From Nocardia aurea (GTDB taxonomy: Bacteria; Actinomycetota; Actinomycetes; Mycobacteriales; Mycobacteriaceae), in NCBI RefSeq assembly GCF_003123685.1, contig NZ_QCYJ01000021.1, positions 372,001-436,000 on the forward strand: DNA of 64,000 bases, written 5' to 3'. This document shows, piece after piece, positions 19,646-28,348 of this stretch. A program made the translations under genes and the position numbers. The notes under the pieces were generated by a model, which saw nothing but the letters and a program-made list of their open reading frames with translations, made no database searches and was not told where the DNA came from. Position 1 is the first letter of the stretch; each line of letters starts with the position of its first letter.

Positions 19646-19725
19646 CGCGCGTACCCGCCACGGCGGTGGCCGCCACGGAACTACTCGGTCGTCTCTGTGC
19701 GGCACGGCATCTCGGAAGGCAGGGC

Positions 19726-21447
19726 ATGAGTGAGCTGAGTCGGGCTCGGTACGCCGAGCTGTTCGGGCCGACCACCGGGGACCGGATCCGGCTGGCGGAT
19801 ACCGATCTGTTGATCGAGATCACCGAAGATCGCAGCGGCGGACCGGGACTCGCCGGTGACGAAGCCGTCTTCGGCGGCGGCAAGGTACTGCGCGAATCCA
19901 TGGGCCAGTCCCGCGCGACCCGCGCCGACGGCGCGGCGGACACGGTCATCACCGGTGTCGTGATCCTCGATCACTGGGGAATCATCAAGGCAGACCTCGG
20001 AATTCGCGACGGGCGCATCTGCGGCATCGGCAAGGCCGGTAACCCCGACACCATGTCGGGTGTGCATCCGGATCTGGTTGTCGGACCCTCCACCGAGATC
20101 ATCGCGGGCAACGGTCGCATCGTCACCGCGGGCGCGATCGACTGCCACGTCCACTTCATCTGCCCGCAGCTCATGGACGAGGCGCTCGGCGGCGGCATCA
20201 CCACCCTCATCGGTGGCGGCACCGGCCCGGCCGAGGGTTCCAAGGCGACCACGGTGACCCCGGGCGCCTGGCATCTGGCCCGCATGCTGGAGGCCACCGA
20301 CCACTGGCCGCTGAACATCGTGCTGCTCGGCAAGGGCAACACGGTCAGCGAAGAAGCCATGTGGGAGCAATTGCGCGCCGGCGCATCGGGTTTCAAACTG
20401 CACGAGGACTGGGGTTCCACCCCCGCCGCCATCGACGCGTGCCTGCGCGTGGCGGAGGCGTCCGGCGTGCAGGTGGCCCTGCATTCGGACACCCTCAACG
20501 AGGCCGGATTCGTCGAGGACACCCTCGCCGCGATCGCCAACCGCGGCATCCACGCCTACCACACCGAGGGCGCGGGCGGCGGCCACGCACCCGACATCAT
20601 CACTGTCGCCGCGCATCTCAACGTCCTGCCGAGTTCGACCAACCCGACCCGCCCGCACACGGTCAACACCCTCGACGAACACCTGGACATGTTGATGGTG
20701 TGCCACCACCTCAGCGCGTCCATCCCGGAGGATCTGGCCTTCGCCGAGAGCCGAATCCGTCCCTCCACCATCGCCGCCGAGGATCTGCTGCACGATCTGG
20801 GCGCGATCTCCATGATCGGCAGCGATTCTCAGGCCATGGGCCGGATCGGCGAGGTCGTCATGCGCACCTGGCAGACCGCCCACGTCATGAAACGTCGTCG
20901 CGGCGCGCTGCCGGGTGACGGCGCGGCCGACAACGCCCGGGCGCAGCGCTACGTCGCCAAATACACGATCTGCCCGGCCGTCGCGCACGGTCTCGATCAC
21001 GAGATCGGCTCGGTCGAAGTCGGCAAACTCGCCGATCTGGTGCTGTGGGAACCGGCCTTCTTCGGCGTCCGCCCGCACGCGGTGCTCAAGGGCGGCATGA
21101 TCGCCTGGGCCGCGATGGGCGACGCCAACGCCTCCATCCCCACCCCCCAACCCGTCCTGCCGCGCCCCATGTTCGGCGCCGCGCCCACCGCCGCCGCCGC
21201 GACCTCGCTGCATTTCGTCTCCGAGCAGGCGATCGCCGACGGGCTCGCCGACCGTCTCGACGTGCGCCGGAAACTGGTGCCGGTCAAGAACGTTCGCGCC
21301 GTCACCAAAACGGATATGCCGCGCAACGACGCCATGCCCCGCATCGAGGTCGACCCCGACACCTTCACCGTGCGCATCGACGGCGAGGTCTGGACCGAAC
21401 AGCCCGCCACCGAACTGCCGATGGCACAGCGCTACTTCCTGTTCTGA
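19726..21447 (+). CDS. ureC: Urease subunit alpha, catalytic
   Basis: 573 residues. The dinuclear nickel site is complete: HVH (His141, His143), the lysine to be carbamylated in [10 protein letters not shown] (Lys224), the [10 protein letters not shown] and [14 protein letters not shown] metal-ligand segments, and the flap motif MVCHHLS (His327/His328). ATG 19726 ([19 protein letters not shown]) is chosen over a GTG at 19666 because UreC homology begins there and GGAAGG lies upstream. The gene ends at a strong hairpin, so ureABC forms its own transcript; the maturation genes are 11 kb away. Confidence 0.98.
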   Translation: MSELSRARYAELFGPTTGDRIRLADTDLLIEITEDRSGGPGLAGDEAVFGGGKVLRESMGQSRATRADGAADTVITGVVILDHWGIIKADLGIRDGRICGIGKAGNPDTMSGVHPDLVVGPSTEIIAGNGRIVTAGAIDCHVHFICPQLMDEALGGGITTLIGGGTGPAEGSKATTVTPGAWHLARMLEATDHWPLNIVLLGKGNTVSEEAMWEQLRAGASGFKLHEDWGSTPAAIDACLRVAEASGVQVALHSDTLNEAGFVEDTLAAIANRGIHAYHTEGAGGGHAPDIITVAAHLNVLPSSTNPTRPHTVNTLDEHLDMLMVCHHLSASIPEDLAFAESRIRPSTIAAEDLLHDLGAISMIGSDSQAMGRIGEVVMRTWQTAHVMKRRRGALPGDGAADNARAQRYVAKYTICPAVAHGLDHEIGSVEVGKLADLVLWEPAFFGVRPHAVLKGGMIAWAAMGDANASIPTPQPVLPRPMFGAAPTAAAATSLHFVSEQAIADGLADRLDVRRKLVPVKNVRAVTKTDMPRNDAMPRIEVDPDTFTVRIDGEVWTEQPATELPMAQRYFLF

Positions 21448-21453
21448 ACGACC

Positions 21454-21485
21454 GGTTCGGCGGCGTCGGCCCGCGCCGCCGAACC
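21454..21485. terminator. Bidirectional terminator between ureC and the PNT-family gene
   Basis: Twelve-base-pair stem (GGTTCGGCGGCG with its complement), 8-base loop, 7 bases after the ureC stop and ending 6 bases before the convergent gene's stop. It closes the ureABC transcript and argues against read-through to ureFGD. Confidence 0.8.
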
Positions 21486-21490
21486 ACTTG

Positions 21491-22633
21491 TCAGACGATC
21501 GCGTACGGGTGCGCCGCCGCACGGCCCTGGAAGGACAGAATCCGCAGGTTCTGGACCCGGCCCTCGCGGATCTCGATCGCGCGACGCACGGTTTCGTTGC
21601 CGTCCCAGGCGTCGGGGCCCGCCATGACGATCGGCAGGAATTCCAGCAGCGCCTCGGAATTCTCCCAGGTGGCGGAATTCCACAGGTACGAGGGACTGTG
21701 ATCGACGCCGTAATAGTGCAGGCCCTCGCCCACGTCGAACATCGGTTCCGCGAACGAGGTCGGTCGCGCCCATTCGAAGCCCATGCCGCTGTCGCAGGAG
21801 ACATCGATGAACAATGTCCCGCGCGGAAACAGGTGCAGATCCTCGTTCATCACGAACATCAACGGCTCATCGGTGTCCTGGAGGATGCAGTTCACGACGA
21901 CGTCGTAATTCGCGAGCATCTCCGCCAGCGGCCCCGGTTCCGGTTCCTTCAACGCCAGAATCCGAGTCGGATTGGCCGGGTCGCGCACGAAATGCTGCAT
22001 CCGCACCGACGCGAACGGTGAGGCCACCGCCGAGACACTGCGTTGCGTCAGAACCGTCACGTCACTGATGCCGAGCGCCGACAGCGCGCGCACCGCGCCG
22101 CGCGCGGTGGCGCCGAAACTGATGACCGCCGCGCGCATCCGCCGCCCGTAGTCTCCGCTGGACCCCCGCAGCTGGAGCGCGTGCAGAACCGAGCAGTAGC
22201 CGGCGAGTTCGTTGTTCTTGTGGAAGACGTGGACGCTGAAATTACCTTCCTTCGTCCAATGATTCATCGCCTCCCAGGCGATCAGGGTCAGCCCGCGGTC
22301 GACGGCCAGTTGCGTCATCCGCTCGTCCTGCACGCAATGCGGCCACCCCCAGACGACCTGCCCCGGGCGGAGGTTCTCCAGATCCTCGGCCAGCGGCTTG
22401 GGCAACAGCACGATGTCGCATTCGGCGAACAGCTGTTCGCGGGTGCGATGGCCCGCGACCAGCGGCGCGAGACGTTCGTCGGAATAACCGAACCGATCGC
22501 CGTACCCGTGCTCGAGGTAGATGCGCTCGCGAAGCCCCGGGTCGATCCGGTCCAGATGCGCCGGGTGGATCGCCAGCCGGTGCTCGTCGTCCTTGCGGGA
22601 TGTTGCTACGACACCGACGGATAGTTGCTTCAC
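21491..22633 (-). CDS. Alanine dehydrogenase/PNT family protein, N5-(carboxyethyl)ornithine synthase-like
   Basis: 380 residues, GTG start. The N-terminal PNT-type domain (ATSRKDDEHRLAIHPAHLDRI, EHGYGDRFGYSD) is followed by a Rossmann-like NAD(P) region (AAVISFGATARGAVRALSAL) and the conserved VDVSCDSGMGFEWARPTSF. This combination fits the lysine/alanine dehydrogenase-like enzymes that reductively condense amino acids with pyruvate (CEO synthase) better than true alanine dehydrogenase, because the GxGxxG loop is altered to GATARG. The substrate is unproven. It is convergent with ureC across a terminator. Confidence 0.7.
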   Translation of the reverse strand: MKQLSVGVVATSRKDDEHRLAIHPAHLDRIDPGLRERIYLEHGYGDRFGYSDERLAPLVAGHRTREQLFAECDIVLLPKPLAEDLENLRPGQVVWGWPHCVQDERMTQLAVDRGLTLIAWEAMNHWTKEGNFSVHVFHKNNELAGYCSVLHALQLRGSSGDYGRRMRAAVISFGATARGAVRALSALGISDVTVLTQRSVSAVASPFASVRMQHFVRDPANPTRILALKEPEPGPLAEMLANYDVVVNCILQDTDEPLMFVMNEDLHLFPRGTLFIDVSCDSGMGFEWARPTSFAEPMFDVGEGLHYYGVDHSPSYLWNSATWENSEALLEFLPIVMAGPDAWDGNETVRRAIEIREGRVQNLRILSFQGRAAAHPYAIV

Positions 22634-22766
22634 CTAACGAGCCTACGCGCACCGTTTCGCCCCCCGAGCAGCAGTGCGGCCGATCGTCACCTGGCCGAGG
22701 GAACCGGTCGGCCCCGACGCGCGTCCTACACTGTGGGCAATTGTTGGGCCCGGACGGGAGGCATCG

Positions 22767-23306
22767 GTGGGACGACGGACGACGGCAGCGATGGCGGTGC
22801 TGGGCGCGATGTCACTGGTCGCCGGGTGCGGGACGGACAGTGCGGGAAAGGCGACGCCGAGCACATCGACCGATACGTCGACCGCCACTGCCGCACTGTG
22901 GGATCCGTGCACCGCGATCCCGGACGCGGTGTTGCTGAAGGTCGGTGTGGATCCGGCTACCGAGAAATCGGGAGTAGGGGGGATCGAGGAGCCGGGCTTC
23001 AAGATCTGTACGTGGAACAACGACGATTTCTCGATAGGAATCTTCTCGACGAACCACAGCGTCGACGAGTTCGAGAACAAGCCGGATAACACGCAGCTCC
23101 GGAACGTTTCGGTCGCAGGGCGATCGGCAGTCGAACACCGACTGGCCTCCGACAGGTTCGATGAGGTGTGCGGTCTGATCGTGCCCGCGGATCAGGGGGC
23201 GGTGCAGATCCTGTTGCGAAACAGAAGTTCGTCGAAGAACGTCGTGGCGCCTTGTGATCGAGTCGCGACGGTCGGATCGCAAGTAGTGCCGACGTTTCCG
23301 GAATAG
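22767..23306 (+). CDS. DUF3558-type lipoprotein
   Basis: About 179 residues. GTG start after GGGAGG, signal with hydrophobic stretch AAMAVLGAMSL and lipobox VAGC (Cys about residue 23), then a Thr/Ser linker and a DUF3558 domain (LWDPCTAIPDAVLLKVGVDP, CTWNNDDFSIGIF, paired Cys). DUF3558 lipoproteins are surface proteins frequent beside ESX-related genes in Nocardia. First gene of a four-gene cassette; the next starts 10 bases later. Confidence 0.85.
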   Translation: MGRRTTAAMAVLGAMSLVAGCGTDSAGKATPSTSTDTSTATAALWDPCTAIPDAVLLKVGVDPATEKSGVGGIEEPGFKICTWNNDDFSIGIFSTNHSVDEFENKPDNTQLRNVSVAGRSAVEHRLASDRFDEVCGLIVPADQGAVQILLRNRSSSKNVVAPCDRVATVGSQVVPTFPE

Positions 23307-23316
23307 GGGGTTGCTC

Positions 23317-23691
23317 GTGGCAATGGGTGACGACAAGAGCAGATGGCAGTACTTGGCGGAAGAGGCCAAGGCGGGACGGCTGTACCTGGATCAAGCGGTG
23401 GCGCGAGAATGTCGTGACGCGTGCGACCGGCAGATCCGCCTTTACGAGGAATTACGGGACACCCTCACCTATATGACGAATCTCGGTGGGTTCGGCAGGT
23501 TCGATTGCGCGGATGAACTGGCAAAGATGTTGGGCGCGAAAGCCATAGGCGGCGAGGGGGACGTCGACGGTGCTCTGCGCGAGCATATCGAGGTCGTGGC
23601 ATTGATACGGGATACGATCCAGATCTCGGTGGATCGTATCGATGCCCAGGACCAGGCGAACGCTGACGCCCAGACGAACCAGTCGAGCTGA
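23317..23691 (+). CDS. Small helical protein of a type VII secretion cassette
   Basis: 124 residues, GTG start 7 bases after AGGGGG. Almost entirely alpha-helical by composition (WQYLAEEAKAGRLYLDQAVA, ELRDTLTYMTNL), acidic and Ala/Asp-rich, with no signal peptide. It resembles the short helical proteins that accompany WXG/PPE-like substrates, although no WXG is present. Co-transcribed with the WXG/PPE-like gene, which begins 13 bases after its stop. Role unproven; it may be a secretion partner. Confidence 0.7.
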   Translation: MAMGDDKSRWQYLAEEAKAGRLYLDQAVARECRDACDRQIRLYEELRDTLTYMTNLGGFGRFDCADELAKMLGAKAIGGEGDVDGALREHIEVVALIRDTIQISVDRIDAQDQANADAQTNQSS

Positions 23692-23704
23692 ACGGGGAAG
23701 AGTC

Positions 23705-24988
23705 ATGGGTTTGCCTTTCATGGTGGCCATCGCGGCGGTCCTGATGGAGCAGGGCAAGAACGGCCCTCCCGATCGATCGCAGGACGAGAGTCCCGAAGCG
23801 CAGATCGCGCGTAATCGCATCCAGGACATCGCGAATGGCATCGATGTGCAGTACCAGGGCTCGAAAGTGCCTGCCGCCGCGTTCGAAGACCCCGACAGAA
23901 TGAACGATCTATACCAGCGGGTGCAGGCCATGGACGTGGAATCCGTCGTGAACCTGCACAGTCGATGGGAATCGATACGGAACAGGCTCGACGACGGCAT
24001 GAAAGGTTTCGCCCCGGCGATCTTGAAGGCCAGCGACGGCAAATGGGAGGGTGCCGCGTGCGCGGCGGCGGTGCGGGGTGTCGAGGACTATGTGGACAAG
24101 TCCAATGGACTGCTGGGGTCGATTCAATTGATGGCCGAGAAAGTCAAGATCCTCCGGTCGGGTATGGAGATCACCAAGCCCAATGTGCAGGAGGCTCCGG
24201 AGCACACGTGGTCCAGCGATATCGCCGGTTGGGTGCCGGGATCGACGTGGAAGTCGAATCAGCACCGAGACGACGGGTATCACGAGGCGGCTGTGAACGT
24301 CGTACGGAACGTTTTCTATCCCGCCGTCCGCGAGGCCGACACCCAGGTCCCCCTGGTTCCCGCCCCGTACAACCCGATCCACGATTCAACCGACCAGCCG
24401 ACCTCGACGCGCCCGACGAGCGAGCAGCCGTCCCCGGGTACCGGAGGACGTGCGGCCGAGGACACTCCGGCCGATGGCGCGAAGGCGGGGGAGGGCACGC
24501 CGAATTCCTCCACGCCCTCGAACGGCGAGCAGCAGTCCGCCGGGGACCGGATGGCGACGGATCCGTCCGGGACCACCCCCGCGTCCACGAATCCGGCATC
24601 GGCCGCGTCCACGTCGTCCACGGATCAGAATCCGATGCGAACGGGGGACGGTGCACGCGGGAATTCGGCGTCGCCGGGTCCGGGAATCCCGGGGACACCG
24701 GCCGGGTCGGGTTCACCGAATACCGCCGGGCCGGGACGCGGTGTTTCCGGCACTCCGGGGGTAGCGGGGACGGCGTCTTCGGCCAACAATGGTGGGCGCT
24801 CCGGCGCCGGTCGTTCGGGAACGGCGGGCACACCGGGGATGGGCGGTATGTCGCCGCGCGGTACGGGCGAGGATGACAAAGAACGTCGGACGAAGGATTA
24901 TTTGGTCAATCAGCAGCACGGTGAGGAACTGACGGGATTGGATGAGGCGAGCCGCGCGAGAACGGTGCCGCCGGTGATCGGCGAATGA
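23705..24988 (+). CDS. WXG/PPE-like type VII secretion substrate with long low-complexity tail
   Basis: 427 residues. The N-terminal helical domain (about 30-160) carries a WXG-type turn WEG at 114-116 between long helices, as in WXG100/PPE proteins. Residues about 220-395 are Pro/Thr/Ser/Gly-rich (for example GSGSPNTAGPG, GTPGMGGMSPRG) and probably unfolded. The C-terminus regains order: DDKERRTKDYLVNQQHGEEL, then VPPVIGE, a tail ending seen in many actinobacterial PPE-like proteins. The ATG follows GGGGAAG. The stop overlaps the espG start as ATGA. Likely exported through an ESX machine encoded elsewhere. Confidence 0.8.
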   Translation: MGLPFMVAIAAVLMEQGKNGPPDRSQDESPEAQIARNRIQDIANGIDVQYQGSKVPAAAFEDPDRMNDLYQRVQAMDVESVVNLHSRWESIRNRLDDGMKGFAPAILKASDGKWEGAACAAAVRGVEDYVDKSNGLLGSIQLMAEKVKILRSGMEITKPNVQEAPEHTWSSDIAGWVPGSTWKSNQHRDDGYHEAAVNVVRNVFYPAVREADTQVPLVPAPYNPIHDSTDQPTSTRPTSEQPSPGTGGRAAEDTPADGAKAGEGTPNSSTPSNGEQQSAGDRMATDPSGTTPASTNPASAASTSSTDQNPMRTGDGARGNSASPGPGIPGTPAGSGSPNTAGPGRGVSGTPGVAGTASSANNGGRSGAGRSGTAGTPGMGGMSPRGTGEDDKERRTKDYLVNQQHGEELTGLDEASRARTVPPVIGE

Positions 24989-25755
24989 GACCACGGGAAT
25001 GGGTCTTCTCCCCGTTGGCCTTCAAAGTGTTGTGGCGTGCCGCGGACAGGGACGTTCTGCCCTATCCGTTGCAATATCGCTCGACTTTCGAGACGGTCGC
25101 GGAGCACGACGAGGCCTGGAAATCGGAAGCCAGAGGTCTGCATCGAATTCTCGACGAGGAACTGTACGGAGCACTGCGGGTGCTGGCCGAGCCGGAGGCC
25201 AGGGTCGAGGTCGCGGGTGCGGTGAACGGCGACCGGCTGCGGGTGCACGCGGCGCTGCACTACCAGCACGCGGTACTGCTGGAGCAGGAACCGACCGGGT
25301 CGCCGTATCGGGGCGGCACCGTGCGGATGACGATGTTCGATGCCCACCGACTGTCGCATCGCATCGTGACGTTGTTGCCGAACGCGCCGCGCGGGCGCGG
25401 TCCCGGACTGGAGATCTCCCGCTTCGATCTGGAGGCCGAGGACGGCGGCGTGTACCGGCTCGACCACGACGGCGCCGCGCGATCGTCGCTGGTGCGCGCG
25501 AAACGATTCTTCGAACGCCCCCGTGACCTGGTCGTCCATGTCGCGGCCTACGCGGGGCCGGCGTGGGACAACCGGCCCGCGCCGTCACGCGGATTCCACG
25601 TCATGGACTATCCGGACGGCCGTTATCTGGTCCGCAACGGCACCACCCTGCAGGCGGTCCCGGTCGACCGGATGGGATTGCAGATCGATCTGGAGCGTGT
25701 CGTCCGCTTCACGGTGACGAGTCACCGCGAAGAGCACGACCCCAGCTATCGCTGA
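24985..25755 (+). CDS. EspG-family chaperone (ESX secretion-associated)
   Basis: 256 residues. EspG features are visible: the N-terminal segment EWVFSPLAFKVLWRAADRD, PYPLQYRSTFETVAEHDEA, and the beta-rich core LHYQHAVLLEQEPTG. EspG proteins bind the helical tip of PE-PPE partners and keep them soluble before ESX export. The ATGA overlap with the WXG/PPE-like gene indicates that it serves that protein. No EccC, EccD or MycP genes are nearby. Family assignment is good; partner assignment is inferred from the overlap. Confidence 0.82.
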   Translation: MRPREWVFSPLAFKVLWRAADRDVLPYPLQYRSTFETVAEHDEAWKSEARGLHRILDEELYGALRVLAEPEARVEVAGAVNGDRLRVHAALHYQHAVLLEQEPTGSPYRGGTVRMTMFDAHRLSHRIVTLLPNAPRGRGPGLEISRFDLEAEDGGVYRLDHDGAARSSLVRAKRFFERPRDLVVHVAAYAGPAWDNRPAPSRGFHVMDYPDGRYLVRNGTTLQAVPVDRMGLQIDLERVVRFTVTSHREEHDPSYR

Positions 25756-25757
25756 CG

Positions 25758-26594
25758 CTAGGACGCCGCGCGGATGGCGGCGGTGACGACGTCCGCGACT
25801 CCGCGCATACCCTGCACCGTCGGGTGATAGGGCGTCAGCGTCTCGCTGGCGACGACCGGGTCGAACCATCGCACGCCCACCGGGGCGCACATATCGTGCC
25901 CGAGCGAGGCGGGCTTGGTATCGATGTAGGTCGCGCCCTGTTCGGCGGCGGCGCGGGCCACGACGGTGTTCAATCGATCGAACGCGCGCTGGATGGTCGA
26001 GGCGTCCGAGGGACGCAGGCCGACCAGTTCCTGGCATCCACCGTCGCGGACATACAGCGGCCAGCCGTCGACGAAGATCCTCGCGTTCGGGGCGAGTTCG
26101 GTAATGCGTCGCAGGGCGGCGGAGTACGCGGGCGCGATGGCGTCGATGGACGGATCCCACGACGGGTCGGCGCAGTTGCCTCCGCGTATGCCCGCGAGGT
26201 GGCAGCCGAGCACATACCTGGTCATCTCGGTGTCGTTGGCGCCGATATGGACGGTCACCAGGCGGGTCGCGGGGCCGAGCGCGTCGAATTGCGGTGCGAT
26301 GCCCGCCGCTTGGGAACCGGTGAGGTCCTTGATCTTGGCGGAACTGCAGCTGCGGTCGTCGACGCGGAGTCCGAGGTCCGCGGCCACCAGTTTCGGTGTG
26401 TTCACCGTGGACTGCGCGCATTGCAGGGGTGCGCCGGTATCGAAATGCTGCACGCCGGTGGTCGCCGCGCCGGAGTCGCCGAGCGCGACGTATTCGGCGC
26501 CGCCGTTGTCGGCGGAGGCGGGTGTCGCGAACGCGGCGACCAGAATGAGCAAGCCTGCCGAAAGTGTGCCGATGCGCCTGCGGTTCGTCTTCAT
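25758..26594 (-). CDS. Secreted SGNH/GDSL hydrolase
   Basis: 278 residues with a signal peptide (basic MKTNRRRIG, hydrophobic core, ASA cleavage about residue 28). SGNH blocks: I EYVALGDSGAATTG (nucleophile Ser), III VTVHIGANDTEM, V TPYHPTVQGMRGVA (Asp/His pair region). Cys-rich spacing suggests disulfides. The substrate is probably a lipid or acyl ester at the cell surface, as for other actinobacterial SGNH lipases, but not determinable. ATG 26594 is chosen, not the upstream frame to 26633, because the signal peptide begins here. Two bases separate its stop from the convergent espG stop. Confidence 0.92.
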   Translation of the reverse strand: MKTNRRRIGTLSAGLLILVAAFATPASADNGGAEYVALGDSGAATTGVQHFDTGAPLQCAQSTVNTPKLVAADLGLRVDDRSCSSAKIKDLTGSQAAGIAPQFDALGPATRLVTVHIGANDTEMTRYVLGCHLAGIRGGNCADPSWDPSIDAIAPAYSAALRRITELAPNARIFVDGWPLYVRDGGCQELVGLRPSDASTIQRAFDRLNTVVARAAAEQGATYIDTKPASLGHDMCAPVGVRWFDPVVASETLTPYHPTVQGMRGVADVVTAAIRAAS

Positions 26595-26764
26595 GGGTCG
26601 TGCTCCGGGAGTCGTCGTTGAAAGTGAAACCAAATAGTTCCTGTTATCCGTACGCTACCGCCGCACGGCGCTCGGGGGAGGGGGTTCGGTGGACTCGCTC
26701 GGCCGGATCAGGGGTTCGGTCCTTTCGTGGGCCGAGCGCGCGGGTCGGATTCGGGGCGTGATCC

Positions 26765-27148
26765 TCAGCCGCCGAAGGGCTCGGCGACCGTTCGGCCCCA
26801 CAGCACGAAAACCGCCAGTGCGAGGTAGATCAGATTGAGCACGATCACCGCGTGTTCGCCGTGACGGAGATGAGTGATGATCGCGCCGATCATCAACGCC
26901 GTCCAGCACGCGGCCGTCACCGGCACCAGCGCCGGCGCGATGTCGAGCACGGCGGGCAGGATCAACCCCGCCGCGGCGAGGATTTCGAGGATTCCCAGCG
27001 TTTTGACGAATTCGGCGGTGGCCTCGCCGGTCCAGGCTCCGTTCGGCATCGCGGCCAACTTCTCCTTCGGCACGAGGGTTTTGGTGATGCCGCCGACCAG
27101 CGCGACCGCGGCGAGTAGTCCGGTGCAAATCCACAGGGCGATGTTCAT
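26765..27148 (-). CDS. DoxX-family membrane protein
   Basis: 127 residues with four membrane helices (ALWICTGLLAAVALVGGITK, ILEILAAAGLILPAV, VPVTAACWTALMIGAIITHL, AVIVLNLIYLALAVFVLWG). The pattern MPNGAWTGEATAEFVKTLGI is DoxX-like. The role is obscure; some DoxX proteins take part in redox homeostasis. The ATG at 27148 follows AGGAGAAGC. The open frame continues to 27319 through hexamer repeats (Glu-Arg and Ala-Phe runs), which I regard as non-coding. Confidence 0.85.
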   Translation of the reverse strand: MNIALWICTGLLAAVALVGGITKTLVPKEKLAAMPNGAWTGEATAEFVKTLGILEILAAAGLILPAVLDIAPALVPVTAACWTALMIGAIITHLRHGEHAVIVLNLIYLALAVFVLWGRTVAEPFGG

Positions 27149-27559
27149 TGTGCTTCTCCTGACGAAGTGGTTCGAGCACAAGACACCGGTGACGTGAGTT
27201 CTGTGACGCCCCGGATGGGGGAGGGTCGTCTCACGCTCACGCTCACGCTCACGCTCGGCGTGCGCGAACGCGAACGCGAACTCCTGTCGGACGGGGCGGA
27301 GGAATCGGGACATGAACATCGTCCTACGTAGATATGCGCATCAAAACATGTGTGCCCGAATAGGGTCAAACTCCGATCCAGGACGTCACGTATGAAAAAC
27401 CGGCAGAGGACCTCACCCCGAGCCGTGTGGGCTCCTCGACACCGGCGAATCGCGCCTTCCGGGTAGCGACCCGGATGGGACACGCGACAGTCCACCATGG
27501 TTGCGCGCCCACTGATTCTGTCTCACCGCGCACGCCCGCCGCGGTGGCAGACTGCGAAT
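27149..27559. other. Intergenic region with tandem hexamer repeats
   Basis: 411 bases between divergent DoxX and methyltransferase genes. Contains four perfect TCACGC units (27231-27254), then three GCGAAC-like units just after (about 27263-27281), and a short self-complementary ATGCGCAT near 27331-27342. The DoxX promoter must lie here. The methyltransferase has no clear ribosome site, so it may be leaderless. Nothing else supported. Confidence 0.5.
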
Positions 27560-28228
27560 ATGACAACACCTGACTGGGCGGACGTGGACGGCTACATCGT
27601 GGACAGCGTGGTGCGGGATCCGGACACCGAGGCGGTCCTGGTGGCGAATGCCGAAGCCGGACTGCCCGCGATCGATGTCTCGGCGGCGCAGGGCAAGTTC
27701 CTGCATCTGCTCGCGCGGTCGACGGGAGCGCGACGGGTACTCGAGATCGGCACACTCGGCGGATTCAGCACCATCTGGCTGGCCAGGGCGGTGGGGGAGT
27801 CGGGCCGGGTGGTCACCTTCGAGTACGAATCGCTGCACGCGAAGGTCGCACGGGAGAATTTGGAGAAGGCGGGCGTCGGCGATCGGGTCGACATCCGGGT
27901 CGGCGCGGCGCTGGACAACCTCCCCGTTCTGGCGGAGGAGAAGCCGGAACCGTTCGATCTGGTCTTCATCGACGCGGACAAGGTGAACAACGCGAACTAC
28001 GTGCGCTGGGCGCTGCGGCTGACGCGCCCGGGTTCGGTGATCATCGTCGACAACGTGGTGCGCGGCGGCAAGCTGGCGGAGGCCGAGTCGACCGATCCGG
28101 CTGTGCGCGCGAGCCGCGAACTGGTCGAATACCTCGCGGCGGAACCGCGATTGGACGCGACGGTCGTGCAGACGGTGGGGTCGAAGGGATGGGACGGCTT
28201 CGCCTACGCCGTGGTCGGCGACGAGTAG
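27560..28228 (+). CDS. SAM-dependent O-methyltransferase (COMT-like, Mg2+-dependent class)
   Basis: 222 residues. SAM-binding motif I RRVLEIGTLGGFSTIWLARA, acidic motif GRVVTFEYESLHAKVA, metal ligands in LVFIDADKVNNANYVRWAL and VIIVDNVVRGGKL. This matches the cation-dependent catechol-type family (CCoAOMT/Rv0187 group). The substrate is unknown. ATG 27560 (MTTPDWADVDGYI); the upstream extension to 27497 is unlike the family. Ends 8 bases before a perfect terminator stem. Confidence 0.93.
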   Translation: MTTPDWADVDGYIVDSVVRDPDTEAVLVANAEAGLPAIDVSAAQGKFLHLLARSTGARRVLEIGTLGGFSTIWLARAVGESGRVVTFEYESLHAKVARENLEKAGVGDRVDIRVGAALDNLPVLAEEKPEPFDLVFIDADKVNNANYVRWALRLTRPGSVIIVDNVVRGGKLAEAESTDPAVRASRELVEYLAAEPRLDATVVQTVGSKGWDGFAYAVVGDE

Positions 28229-28236
28229 CGATCCAC

Positions 28237-28276
28237 AAGGCCTCGCGCCGACGCGACCGTGTCGGCGCGAGGCCTT
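28237..28276 (+). terminator. Terminator of the O-methyltransferase gene
   Basis: Perfect 16-base-pair stem AAGGCCTCGCGCCGAC with its complement, 8-base loop, no T-run. Probably works in both directions and shields the convergent oxidoreductase gene. Confidence 0.85.
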
Positions 28277-28348
28277 CGGTGACAAGTCGACCAGCGCGCC
28301 GACCGATCCGGCAGGCCGTTCGCCGAATCACGCACCCCGCGAACGTGT

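Noticed and set aside
19681..21804. 707-codon minus-strand open frame
   Set aside because: Antisense to ureC, whose active-site motifs are intact. The frame starts inside another gene and has no ribosome site.
27149..27319. N-terminal extension of the DoxX protein with Glu-Arg and Ala-Phe repeats
   Set aside because: It would place hydrophilic simple repeats before the first membrane helix. The ATG at 27148 has AGGAGAAG and matches family length.
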